Position numbers and translations under genes: made by a program. A stretch of DNA of 64,000 nt, from the NCBI GenBank assembly GCA_963764505.1, contig CAVXSP010000001.1, forward strand, positions 2,728,001 through 2,792,000, given 5' to 3'. Under the pieces are notes generated by a model. The model worked only from the letters and a program-made list of their open reading frames with translations, was not told the DNA's origin and ran no database searches. Positions 7,752 to 16,382 of this stretch are shown here, in pieces. Source of the DNA: CAVXSP01 sp963764505. GTDB taxonomy: Bacteria > Acidobacteriota > Vicinamibacteria > Vicinamibacterales > SCN-69-37. Each line of letters begins with the position of its first letter. Within the stretch, counting starts at the first letter, position 1.

Positions 7752-8418
7752 CAACGTCTTCCTGCCTCCCTGAACGACCAATAGACGTTGTCCGCCAGAA
7801 TCAGATGGTCCACGACGTCGATGCCCACCAGTTCTCCCGCCGCGATCAGACGACGCGTCAGGAGCAGATCCTCGACGCTCGGCGACACGTCGCCCGACGG
7901 ATGATTGTGGAACACCACGATACCCGAAGCTGCGGCGAGCATGGCCTCTCGAAACACGTCACGAGGATGGGCCAGGCTCGCGTCCCGCGAGCCTGACGAG
8001 AGCAGGCGGGCTCGGATGACCCGATGCCGCGCGTCGAGCAGCACGACGCCGAAGCGTTCGACTGGCGAGGCCCCGAACTGCGGCAGCAGGTATCCGGCGG
8101 TCTCACGCGGGGAGGCCAGCCGCGGACGCTCCGGGGGGAGATCGTCAACGTCCGCCGACCCAGCTCGACGGCCGCCAGGATGCGGGCGGCCAGGGCGACG
8201 CCCACGCCCGGCACGGTGGCGAGCTCGTCCCGATGCATCCGGGTGAGCCCGTGAACGCCGCCCGAGACCGCAAGCAGCCGATCGGCGACGCCGAGGGCGC
8301 TGGCCCGCGCGGTGCCGTGGCCGATCAGCACGGCCACCAGCTCGTTGTCTCCGAGCGCGTCGACGCCGGCGCGTTCGAGTTTCTCCCGCGGCCGATCCCG
8401 CGGCGCCAAGTGCCTCAT
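7751..8418 (-). CDS. radC: RadC / UPF0758 family JAB-domain protein (single frame break)
   Basis: The N-terminal half has DRPREKLERAG, LGDNELVAVLIGHGT and the helix-hairpin-helix LATVPGVGVALAARILAAVE. The C-terminal half, in another frame, has VVLLDARHRVIRARLLSSGS and the JAMM metal-binding motif FHNHPSGDVSPSVED. They are joined at a run of six G (plus strand) at 8133-8138; one added base restores a continuous 222-residue RadC of normal size. The family was once linked to DNA repair, but its role is unsettled; it is often found near mobile elements. It is the first gene of a five-gene leftward chain and overlaps larC at its stop. Confidence 0.88.
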
Positions 8419-8444
8419 CGTCCTGAATCCACGGGTTCAGCCGC

Positions 8445-8450
8445 TATACT
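8445..8450 (+). promoter_or_regulatory. Candidate -10 box (TATACT) for the DUF4398 lipoprotein gene
   Basis: TATACT lies nine bases before the lipoprotein start in the 40-bp gap between divergent genes. No good -35 hexamer is present at the usual distance, and the spacing implies a very short leader, so this is tentative. Confidence 0.25.
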
Positions 8451-8458
8451 TTCAGCAC

Positions 8459-9019
8459 ATGTCGAGGGCCCTCTGCGGCGTCTTCCTGCTGGCGCTCCTG
8501 GTCGGCGCGTGCTCGACGCCCCCGGACAAGGAGCATCAGCAGGCGATCGGCGCGCTCGAGGCGGCGCGCGCCGCCGGGGCGGAACAGTACGCGCCGGCGG
8601 AGTTCCTCGACGCTCAGGCCGCGCTCGCGCGCTACGAGGACAGCATCGCGCAGCACGACTACCGGCAGGCCCTGAACAACGCGCTCGAGGCCCGCAATCT
8701 GGCCTACGACGCGGCGAAGCAGGCCGGCAACAAGAAGGCGGAGCTGCGCAGCGAGTCCGACCGTCTCGTGGCCGAGCTGGAACGACTGCTGACGAGCGTC
8801 GGCGGCCGGCTGACCGCGAGCACCGGCCGGCCAGCCGGCGCCGCGGCCGCGCGGCTGCGCTCCGCCCGGGACGCCGCCCGCGCTTCCTTGCAAGAAGCGC
8901 GCACACGCGTGGCCAGGCAGGACTATCCGGGGGCGATTGCCGCGATGACGCCGGAAGTCGAGCGTCTGCGCCGCGAACTGGAGGCTGGCGAACCACCCGC
9001 TTCGAAGCGCAAGAAGTAG
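8459..9019 (+). CDS. DUF4398-like helical lipoprotein
   Basis: A 186-residue predicted lipoprotein. The N-terminus MSRALCGVFLLALLVGAC ends in a lipobox (LVGAC), with Cys18 as the lipidated residue. The rest is Ala/Arg/Glu-rich and predicted helical with heptad-like spacing, including APAEFLDAQAALARYEDSI and YRQALNNALEARNLAYDAAK, which fits the DUF4398 type of periplasmic helical-hairpin lipoprotein. It ends in Lys/Arg (PASKRKK). It is transcribed divergently from radC and alone. A role at the envelope, as a coiled adaptor, is inference only. Confidence 0.7.
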   Translation: MSRALCGVFLLALLVGACSTPPDKEHQQAIGALEAARAAGAEQYAPAEFLDAQAALARYEDSIAQHDYRQALNNALEARNLAYDAAKQAGNKKAELRSESDRLVAELERLLTSVGGRLTASTGRPAGAAAARLRSARDAARASLQEARTRVARQDYPGAIAAMTPEVERLRRELEAGEPPASKRKK

Positions 9020-9050
9020 GCGTCCGGGAAGTGCGTGACTTTCTGCACCC

Positions 9051-9836
9051 TCAAAGCCACTCGCCCGTGGCAATGATTTCCGCCCAGCCAGTCAGCCAGA
9101 TGCCCTGATCGGTCCACTCGACGTACTGCGCGCCGCCGGGAGAGACCACCTCGATCGCCCGCGAGGCGCCGCCGAACGCGGCGGCGGCAACGGCCGCCGC
9201 GCAGGCGCCGGTGCCGGAGGACTCGGTGGGGCCGACGCCGCGCTCCCAGATCAGGATACGGACCCGGTCGGGCGTTTCGACGGTCGCGAGCTCGACGTTC
9301 GTGCCGTCGGGAAAGAACGGGTGCACGGCCAGACCTCCGCCGATCGTGCGGAGACGCTCGTCCGTCAGGGGGCCAAACACCACGCACTGCGGATTGCCAA
9401 CGCGGAGAACGACCGCCGTGATCGTCTCGCCGGCCAGCTCGAGCCGCTCTTGTCGAAGCACGTCCGGATGCCCCATTGCCGCCCGGAACCGGTACTGCGT
9501 GCCGCGCGATTCGAGGAGCGACAGCATCTTGGTGCCGGCCTCGGTGCGGACCGCGACGTCTGTGTCCGGCGCGAGCCCGCTCTCGTACGCCAGCCAGGCT
9601 GCCAGGCACCGCACGCCGTTCCCCGACACCTCCGCCCGGCTGCCATCGGCGTTGAGAAGCCTCATCGCGGCCCCGAGCGGCTCCCTTCCGAAGACGATCA
9701 GTCCGTCGGCCCCCAGGCCGCGATGACGATTGCAGATGCGACGGGCCAACCCGGCCCGGTCTTCACAGCCGTCCATGGCTTCCTCGGGGACGAGGACGAA
9801 ATCGTTGCCATAGGCGTGCGTCTTGACGAAGCGCAT
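9051..9836 (-). CDS. dapF: Diaminopimelate epimerase
   Basis: DapF converts LL- to meso-diaminopimelate in lysine and peptidoglycan synthesis. The 261-residue product opens with MRFVKTHAYGNDFVLV and carries both catalytic cysteines: SGNGVRC near residue 79 and SSGTGACAAA near residue 215. LGADGLI and NPQCVVF are further family landmarks. Length is slightly below the usual 270-280 but complete. The start at 9836 follows a TAAGG-type ribosome site and lies seven bases after the stop of the methyltransferase gene upstream, so the two are co-transcribed. Confidence 0.95.
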   Translation of the reverse strand: MRFVKTHAYGNDFVLVPEEAMDGCEDRAGLARRICNRHRGLGADGLIVFGREPLGAAMRLLNADGSRAEVSGNGVRCLAAWLAYESGLAPDTDVAVRTEAGTKMLSLLESRGTQYRFRAAMGHPDVLRQERLELAGETITAVVLRVGNPQCVVFGPLTDERLRTIGGGLAVHPFFPDGTNVELATVETPDRVRILIWERGVGPTESSGTGACAAAVAAAAFGGASRAIEVVSPGGAQYVEWTDQGIWLTGWAEIIATGEWL

Positions 9837-9843
9837 GAAGACC

Positions 9844-10605
9844 TTACTTTCTGCAGAACGCGAGGAGATGCCACCCGAACCGCCGCACCCAGGGGCGAGG
9901 AAGGGCGTTGAACGCTCCGACGAACACTCCGTTGTAGAGGGCCGCCTTCCAGCCCTTGTGCAGCCGGGACGGCACCGGGAACCGCTCCGGCACGATTTCC
10001 ACCGCCGCGAAGTCCGCGAGCAGCGTCCGGAGCTCCGCGATCGAGTAGCGGCGCAGCACGGGCGCATCCTCGTGCTCGAGCGGGACCTTCATCACTCTGG
10101 ACAGCGCGTTGAGCCAGGACACGCGGTTGTAGGCCTGGAACATCGCGAGCCCGCCCGGACGGAGCACCCGGCGAACCTCGGCGATCAACCTCCGGTCGCC
10201 GGACGTGTACTGGACGACGCCGTGGGCATAGACGAAGTCGAACGTCGCTGGCCCGAACGGCAGGGCCTCGCCGTCGGCGATGGTGAGCCGGGCCTCGAGG
10301 TGCTGCTGCGCGAGGTACTGGCGAGTCAGGACGACGGCCTGTGTCGAGAGGTCGACGCCGGTCGTCCGCGCGCCGGCCCGGGCGAACCGGACGACCTCCA
10401 CGCCCGCGCCGCAGCCGAGGTCCAGCACGTCCCGCCCGCGCCATTCGTCGAAATGCACGAGGCGGAGGAGATGGTGCAGCTTCTCGAAGTGATAGGCGTC
10501 GAGATCCTGGAAGAAGCCGGCGGTTCCCGGCGCGTGCGAGCTGACCTCGAGGTCGTGGATGTGCGCATCCCAGTAGGCGCGCACGATCGCGTTCGCCGAC
10601 GACAT
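9844..10605 (-). CDS. Class I SAM-dependent methyltransferase
   Basis: A 253-residue soluble methyltransferase of the UbiE/Methyltransf_11 type. Motif I is VLDLGCGAGVEVVRFARAG (about residues 60-78), followed by GVDLS, an acidic ADGEALPFGPATFDFVYAHG block and the VRRVLRPGGLAMFQAYN post-motif. The C-terminal third (WLNALSRVMKVPLEHEDAP onward) is typical of enzymes that act on lipids or glycans, but the substrate cannot be named. It shares a transcript with dapF and is divergent from the GlpD-like gene with almost no intergenic space. Confidence 0.85.
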   Translation of the reverse strand: MSSANAIVRAYWDAHIHDLEVSSHAPGTAGFFQDLDAYHFEKLHHLLRLVHFDEWRGRDVLDLGCGAGVEVVRFARAGARTTGVDLSTQAVVLTRQYLAQQHLEARLTIADGEALPFGPATFDFVYAHGVVQYTSGDRRLIAEVRRVLRPGGLAMFQAYNRVSWLNALSRVMKVPLEHEDAPVLRRYSIAELRTLLADFAAVEIVPERFPVPSRLHKGWKAALYNGVFVGAFNALPRPWVRRFGWHLLAFCRK

Positions 10606-10631
10606 CCGTGCACTACTATAACGGGCGCGAG

Positions 10632-12259
10632 ATGACCCGCGACCCTGAGGCGCTCATCCGGCGGCGCTGGGATCTGCTGGTCGTGGGTGGCGGCATCCAC
10701 GGCCTGTTCGCGGCCTACGACGCGGCGCAGCGCGGTCTGGCGGTGGCGCTCGTCGACGCCGCGGACTTCGGCAGCGGTCTGTCGTTCAATCATCAGCGGA
10801 CGCTGCACGGCGGACTCCGGGCGCTTCAGGGCGGCGACGTTCGCCGGACGAGACAGCAGATTCGGGAGCGCCGGACGTGGGCGCGCCTCGCACCCCACCT
10901 CGTGCGTCCGCTGCCCTTCCTCGTCGGGACCTACCGGGGCCTCCGGCGGCCGCGCTCCGCGCTCCGCCTGGGCTTCGCCGTCTATGACTGGCTCGGCCGC
11001 GCGCGCAACGAACGTGTCTCGGTGGAGCTGCACCTGCCCAAGACGCGCCTCGAGTCGGCCGCGACGACCCGCCGGCTGTTCCCTGGCATCGCGGAGGTGG
11101 GGCTGAGCGGCGGGGCCATCTGGTACGACTATCAGACACGGCATCCGGATCGTCTGACCTGGCTCGTGGCCGCCGCCGCCGAGCGGGCGGGCGCGACGCT
11201 CGTCAGCTACGCGCGCGTGGTCGGACCCGTACACGCGAACGGACGGATCGCCGGCGCGCGCGTGCAGGACGCCGTCGACGGCCGCGAGCGCGACGTGGAC
11301 GCCACGGTCACGCTCCTCGCGGCGGGCAGCGGCGCTGGGACGCCTGCGGCGGCTGTTCGGCGCGGGCGACGGTCCGCCGCTCATCCGGGCCCTCAATCTC
11401 CTCCTCGGTCGCCCGGCGAAGGACATCGCGCTGGCCGCGCCGGACCGGTCCGGCCGGATGCTGACCGCCGTGCCCTGGGGCGGCGCCGTGCTCGTCGGCA
11501 CGGGGCAATCGGACACGGCCGTTCCCGAGGACGAGGCCGTGCCTCCGGCTGGCAGCGTCGAGGCCTTCCTCGACAACGTGAACGCGGCGTTTCCGAGTCT
11601 TCACGCCGACGCGCGGGACATCCGTCTCGTCCACCACGGCCTCACGCCGGCCGTCCTCCGCGGTGGGCGCGCGGAACTGCTCGCCGATCCTCGAGATCGT
11701 CCGGCATGGCGCGCGCGGCGTCGCGGGCCTCGTGTCGCTCGTCGGCGTGAAGTACACGACTGCGCGCTGGGCCGCCGAACAGGCCGTCGACGCCGTGGTG
11801 TCGGAGCTCGGCGGCCGCCATGGGGCCTGCCGAACCGGGAATTTCCCCCTCCCCCACGCCGGCATCGCCGACGTCGAAGGCCGTCTCGTCGAGATGCAGC
11901 GCGCGCTGCAGCACGCGCTCGAGCCGGACGTCGCCGAGCACCTCGCGAGCTGGTACGGCACGGAGGCGCCCGACGTGCTCGAGCACGCGGTCGCGCAGGG
12001 CAGGGCCGAGCGGCTCGGCGCGGCCACGCCGGTCCTGGCCGGCGAGATCGGCTACGCCATCGCGACGGGGTCGGCGGTGCGGCTGACCGACGTGGTGCTG
12101 CGACGCACGCCGCTCGGCGCGGCCGGCCATCCCGGCCGCGCGGCCCTCGAGCGCGCCGGCGGAATCATGGCGGCGGCCTACGGATGGACGCCGGAGCGGC
12201 TCGCGGAAGAGATCGCGCTCGTCGAAGCGCGCTTCGATGGCCGCCCTACGGCACCGTGA
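10632..12259 (+). CDS. FAD-dependent glycerol-3-phosphate dehydrogenase-like oxidase, two frame breaks
   Basis: The N-terminal part shows the FAD-binding DLLVVGGGIHGLFAAYDAA, then VALVDAADFGSGLS, TLHGGLRALQGGDV and APHLVRPLPFLVGTY, close to GlpD/GlpA enzymes that oxidise glycerol 3-phosphate to dihydroxyacetone phosphate. Two frame changes are needed: near 11337 (into RLRRLFGAGDGPPLIRAL and TAVPWGGAVLVGTGQSD) and near 11690 (into SLVGVKYTTARWAAEQAVD and a C-terminal DAO_C-like domain). Corrected length is about 542 residues, normal for GlpD. The GlpD serine/lysine patch before HGG is altered (FNHQRTLHGG), so the substrate may differ. Either an error-bearing good gene or a recent pseudogene. 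Its end overlaps the next convergent gene by 14 bases. Confidence 0.75.
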
Positions 12260-13112
12260 AGCCCTTGAAGACCCAGGTCAGGCCTGTCGTGAAGCCCCAG
12301 CTCGGGTCGCGCTCCGTCGCTCCGGCGAGCAACGCGGCGTCTACCCGGACGGGCCCGCGCGTGTAGCGCGTGCCCACGCGCATGACGGCGCGGCTCTCCG
12401 TCCCAATCGGGGCCGTGCCACGCCGAGTGCTCAGGCGACCGTTCAGCTCCCCCACGATCTCGAGACCCGTGCGAACCGCCTGCGCGATCGAAGCGCCGTA
12501 GTTCAGCACGTCGTTCTGGTTGTCGCCGCGGACCGGATCGCCCAGGATGCCGAAACCGATGTTGCCGGCGACCCGGGACGACTGCACGGTCTTGGCCAGG
12601 GCCAGATCGAAGTTGAAATCGAACGTATCGAGCCCGAGGCCGCTTTCGTTTCCCTCGTTCGGCAGGCGTGTCGAGAACTTCACGGCCATGGCGGGCCGCG
12701 TTGCCGTTTCCGGCGCGAACCGGATCTTCGCGCCGATCGTCCCGTCTGGAAAGTCGGACGTCGAGGTGGCCGTCGGCGCAATCGTCAGCATCGACGAGAG
12801 CGGCGCGGATGTCCGGCTGGTGATGGAGAAGACATCCCGAAGCCCGCCCTTCAGCTCGATCTCGGCGATCGAGCTGACGCCGAAGTGGAAGCCGAACGAC
12901 CCGACGCGCCACAGATTGCCGCTGAGCCCGGATGCCGGCAAGAACATCCCCTGGCCGTAGTCGAGCCCGGCTTCGAACAGGATCTGACCCGGACCGACGA
13001 CCTCAGGGTCTTCCGTCGCGAGAGGGCGCGATTGGGCCGATGCCGGCCGCGCGCCCAGCGCGATCGACCACGCGAGCCCGATGACGAGCACGGACGTTCT
13101 CACAGTCAACAC
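12246..13112 (-). CDS. Predicted outer-membrane beta-barrel protein
   Basis: A 288-residue exported protein with a signal peptide (SVLVIGLAWSIALGARPASA, cleavage after ASA) and alternating hydrophobic/polar strands such as FGFHFGVSSIAEIELKGGL, FDFNFDLALAKTV and RAVMRVGTRYTRGPVRVDAA. It ends in an aromatic-containing strand (WGFTTGLTWVFKGF). The pattern, the early LATEDPEVVGPGQILFEAGL block and the length resemble transporter-like barrels of the phenol MetA-pathway family. Nothing nearby indicates a substrate. It stands alone, preceded by a GC-rich hairpin sequence. Confidence 0.72.
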   Translation of the reverse strand: MLTVRTSVLVIGLAWSIALGARPASAQSRPLATEDPEVVGPGQILFEAGLDYGQGMFLPASGLSGNLWRVGSFGFHFGVSSIAEIELKGGLRDVFSITSRTSAPLSSMLTIAPTATSTSDFPDGTIGAKIRFAPETATRPAMAVKFSTRLPNEGNESGLGLDTFDFNFDLALAKTVQSSRVAGNIGFGILGDPVRGDNQNDVLNYGASIAQAVRTGLEIVGELNGRLSTRRGTAPIGTESRAVMRVGTRYTRGPVRVDAALLAGATERDPSWGFTTGLTWVFKGFTVP

Positions 13113-13123
13113 CTCCTTCTTTT

Positions 13124-13152
13124 GCCGGGGGGCTTCGCCCCCGCGGACCCCC
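13124..13152. repeat. GC-rich hairpin, GGGGGCTTCGCCCCC family
   Basis: GGGGGGCTTCGCCCCCGCGG can fold into a stem of five G-C pairs closed by a CTTCG-type loop, one of the most stable small hairpins. The same core occurs twice between maf and the DciA-like gene (58935-59060). Here it precedes the outer-membrane protein gene and follows dtd on the minus strand side. It may be a terminator or a REP-like element. Confidence 0.7.
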
Positions 13153-13208
13153 GACGCGCGCTCTCACTCGGCGCTTCGTCGCCTCGCTCCGAGCGCGCCA
13201 GGGTCAAC

Positions 13209-13658
13209 TCAGAACTCCCGCCGGCTGTCGAGCAGGATCGTCACCGGACCGTCGTTGACCAGACTGACCTGCATGCGGGCCTGGAAGCGTCCGGTCGCCA
13301 CTTCCAGGCCGAGCGCCCGAAGGCGGGCGGCGAGCGCCTCGTAGCGCTCGCGCGCGACCTCCGGCGTGGCGGCGCCGTCGAACGCGGGCCGGCGGCCCTT
13401 GCGGACGTCGCCCATCAGCGTGAACTGCGAGATCAGCAGCACGCTCCCGCGCGTTTCGACGACGGCCCGGTTCAGTCGACCTGCGTCGTCGTCCATGATG
13501 CGCATGTCTCGGATCTTCGACGCCACGTACTCGATATCGGCCGGTGTGTCGCCCGCTGCCACGCCGGCCAGCACGACCAGCCCGGGTCCGATGCGTCCGA
13601 CGATCTCGTCGCCGACGCGCACGGAGGCTTCCGTCACACGCTGGATGACGCATCTCAT
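13209..13658 (-). CDS. dtd: D-aminoacyl-tRNA deacylase
   Basis: DTD hydrolyses D-amino acids, and mischarged glycine, from tRNA in the cytoplasm. The 149-residue product matches family length. It begins MRCVIQRVTEASVRV and contains LISQFTLMGDVRKGRRP, whose SQFTL is part of the active site, and VSLVNDGPVTI, whose Gly-Pro is the cross-subunit cis-proline motif that screens against L-amino acids. The start four codons inside the longest ORF gives the canonical N-terminus. It lies 58 bases after ttcA on the same strand; both act on tRNA. Confidence 0.95.
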   Translation of the reverse strand: MRCVIQRVTEASVRVGDEIVGRIGPGLVVLAGVAAGDTPADIEYVASKIRDMRIMDDDAGRLNRAVVETRGSVLLISQFTLMGDVRKGRRPAFDGAATPEVARERYEALAARLRALGLEVATGRFQARMQVSLVNDGPVTILLDSRREF

Positions 13659-13716
13659 GAGGCTCGACACGGAACGTGTCGGATCCCGGACTTCCGAGGC
13701 GCAGCGGGCGAGCCGT

Positions 13717-14514
13717 TCAACGGTCGCGCAGTCCGGAGGCGCTCGCCGCCATTTCGGGAACGGGGTTGAGCCGTGTGTCGAGCAGATGGCTCGGCACGAC
13801 GTTGCCGAGGGCCTTGATCATCGAGTTCTTGATGTCGGGATGTTCCAGCTCCAGTTCCGCGATCAGGCGCTTGATACGCTGGCGCTTCAGGCTGAGATCG
13901 CCGCACGCGGGGCAGCAGCATCCGATGACCGGCAGCCCGCACGCCTGCGTGTAGGCGCGCGCCTCCGCTTCCGTCACATGGACGAGCGGCCGGATGACGA
14001 CGTGCTGCGCATTGTCGGAGACGAGCCGGGCGGGCATCGCCTTCAGAGTCCCCTGGAAGAAGAGGTTCAGCAGCACGGTCTCGATGAAGTCGTCCAGGTG
14101 GTGACCGAGGGCGATCTTGGTGGCACCGACCGATTTGGCGACGCGGTAGAGGACGCCGCGACGCAGCCGCGCGCACAGCGAGCACGGCGTGTCGCCGTCG
14201 TCGAGCAGGTCGTCCATGACCGCGCCAATCGTCGTGTGCTCCACGCGACAGGTCCAGCCGCGCTCGGCGCAGGCGCCCGTCACGAGGTCGTGCCGGAACT
14301 CGGCGTAGCCCGAGTTGATGTTCACCGCGACGAGCGAGAAGTCGATGGGCGCCCGTGGCCGGAGGACGTCGAGGATCTGCATCAGGGCCCAGCTGTCCTT
14401 GCCGCCGGACAGCCCGACCATGACGCGATCGCCATCCTCGATCAGTCCGAACTCCGTGATGGCGCGGGTGACCTTCTTCGCGAGGCGCGCTTCGAGCGGC
14501 GTGCGATAACCCAC
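13717..14514 (-). CDS. ttcA: tRNA 2-thiocytidine synthetase TtcA
   Basis: TtcA thiolates cytidine 32 of tRNA using ATP and an iron-sulfur cluster. The 265-residue product has the PP-loop VMVGLSGGKDSWALMQ near residues 31-46, the CSLC pair (about residues 110-113), GHHLDDFIETVLLNLFFQG, and a Cys-rich GCCCPACGD segment that provides the remaining cluster ligand. Length is a little below E. coli TtcA (311). The first ATG gives the expected N-terminal helix. It is divergent from the TolB-like gene; the gap of 60 bases contains no strong promoter match. Confidence 0.93.
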   Translation of the reverse strand: MGYRTPLEARLAKKVTRAITEFGLIEDGDRVMVGLSGGKDSWALMQILDVLRPRAPIDFSLVAVNINSGYAEFRHDLVTGACAERGWTCRVEHTTIGAVMDDLLDDGDTPCSLCARLRRGVLYRVAKSVGATKIALGHHLDDFIETVLLNLFFQGTLKAMPARLVSDNAQHVVIRPLVHVTEAEARAYTQACGLPVIGCCCPACGDLSLKRQRIKRLIAELELEHPDIKNSMIKALGNVVPSHLLDTRLNPVPEMAASASGLRDR

Positions 14515-14574
14515 CCGGATAGTTTACGAGCATTCTGTTGGCGCGCGAACGCCTGCCGGTGTAGAAGTGACGGG

Positions 14575-16382
14575 ATGCAGACCCTGATCCGTGCGCGTCG
14601 CCTCGCGGCCCTGGCACTCGTGCTGCTGTCGTGCGCGGGTGGAAACGTCAGCGGCGTCGGCGCGCAGGGCCGCACGTCGGCGCCGCCGGCCGCGGTCATT
14701 GCCGCCCCGCCGGGCGGCGCGTTCTACGGGCTGACGCCGCAGTTCGCGGTCTCGCCCGACGGACGGCAGGTGGTCTTCGTTGCAGACTCACCTTCTCTCC
14801 CGCCCGAGCTCTGGATTCAGCCGATGGACGCGGGTCCGGCGCGCAGGCTGGACGGCACCGCCCAGGCCAGCTATCCGTTCTGGTCGGCCGACAGCCGCGC
14901 CGTCGGATTCTTCGCCTCCGGGAAGCTCGAGACGGTCTCTGCCGCAGGCGGGCCGCCCGTCGTCGTCTGCGACGCACCGACCGGTCGAGGCGGCACCTGG
15001 AATCGCGACGACGTCATCGTGTTCACTTCGGGAATCACAGATCCTTTGCGAAAGGTCGCCGCCGCTGGCGGCACACCCACGCCCGTCACGGCAATCGACC
15101 GGACACAGGAGACCTCGCACCGATGGCCGCAGTTCCTGCCCGACGGCAGGCACATTCTGTTCTGGGCCGGCGGCGGCAGCGCTCCTGCGCAGTTGAAGGT
15201 CGCCTCGCTCGACTCGGCTGACGTCGTCCCGGTCACGCGGGCGGACAGCAACGGCGCCTATGCGGCCGGCTTCGTCTTCTTCGGCCGCGGCAACGCGCTC
15301 ATGGCGCTCCGGTTCGATCCGTCGACGCTCCAGCCCACAGACGAGGCGGTCCGTATCGCGGCGCCGTTGAGCGGCGACGCGGGCTCGTCCTTCGCGTCGC
15401 TTTCCGTTGCCGCCGCAGGGCCGGTGCTCTACACGCACGGCGCGGCGCGCGGATTCGGTACTGACCTGGCTGGATTGGTACCGGGCGGCGGCTCGGCACC
15501 CTCGGGCGCGCCGGCCTGTACACGAACGCCGCCGTGAGCCCCGACGGAAGGCGCGTCGCCGTCTCCCTGACAGACGGAACGCCGCCCAACCGCGACATCT
15601 GGATGCTCGAGACGACGGGCGGGCAGCCGGCGAGGGTGACTGAGGATCCGGCCGTGGACGCCGGTCCCATCTGGTCGCAGGACGGGCAGGCGCTGGTGTT
15701 CAGCAGCCAGCGCGGCGGGGTGTATCAGATGTATCGCAAGACCGGCTCGGCGCCCGAGGAACTGCTGCTGAAGTCGGACGTCTCGACGATCGCGACCGAC
15801 TGGTCGCATGACGGTCGCTTCGTCGCGTACACGCGTGGCACGGCCGCCTCGGGGCTCGACGTGTGGGCTCTCCCGCTCGCCGGGACACGTGAGCCGTTCC
15901 CGGTCGTCCGGAGTCCTGGCGCGGACGACAACGCGGTGTTCTCGCCCGACGGCCGCTGGATCGCCTATCAGTCCGACGAGTCCGGCAGAGACGAGGTCTA
16001 TCTTCGACCGTTTGCGTCGCCAGAATCGCCCGACAGCGAAGCGCTTGCTGCCGCCGGCACACGAGCTTCTCATCGAGCCTCCCTCGACGGCGGCACGCAG
16101 CCGCTCTGGCGCGCCGATGGCCGCGAGCTGTTCTTTCGCGCGCTCGACGGCGCCGTCATGAGTCTGACGACGCCGGTGCCGCGTCCGGACAGCGGTTTGG
16201 GACCGCCGCGGCCGCAGAAGCTGTTCGCCGCGCCGCTATCGCTCGTGATCCGGCGGGCCTATGACGTCAGCGCCGATGGCGGACGCTTCCTGATGCCGAT
16301 GGTCGACGACCGCGTCCGCCAGACGATTACGGCGCTGCCCCGCTGGCCCCCGGAAGGCTCGAACGACGCTTCTACACGATGA
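14575..16382 (+). CDS. TolB-like beta-propeller (PD40/WD40-like) exported protein, frame break
   Basis: A periplasmic protein of about 602 residues if one frame problem near 15457-15480 is bridged. The N-terminal hydrophobic stretch (LAALALVLLSCAGGNVSGVG) is a signal peptide, possibly a lipobox (LLSC). Repeated propeller blades carry the PD40 signature: VSPDGRQVVFVADS, WSADSRAVGFFASG, FLPDGRHILFWAG, VSPDGRRVAVSL, WSHDGRFVAYTRG and FSPDGRWIAYQSD. Such proteins in Acidobacteriota often form the C-terminal part of sensor kinases; here no kinase domain is fused. The partner and function are unknown. The 3' end overlaps the convergent glycosyltransferase gene by 11 bases. Confidence 0.8.

Noticed and set aside
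5700..7781. Apparent 693-codon LarC-cyclase fusion
   Set aside because: The middle third is out of frame (Arg/His-rich); LarC's true C-terminus lies in another frame and stops at 6425, where the cyclase starts by GTGA overlap.
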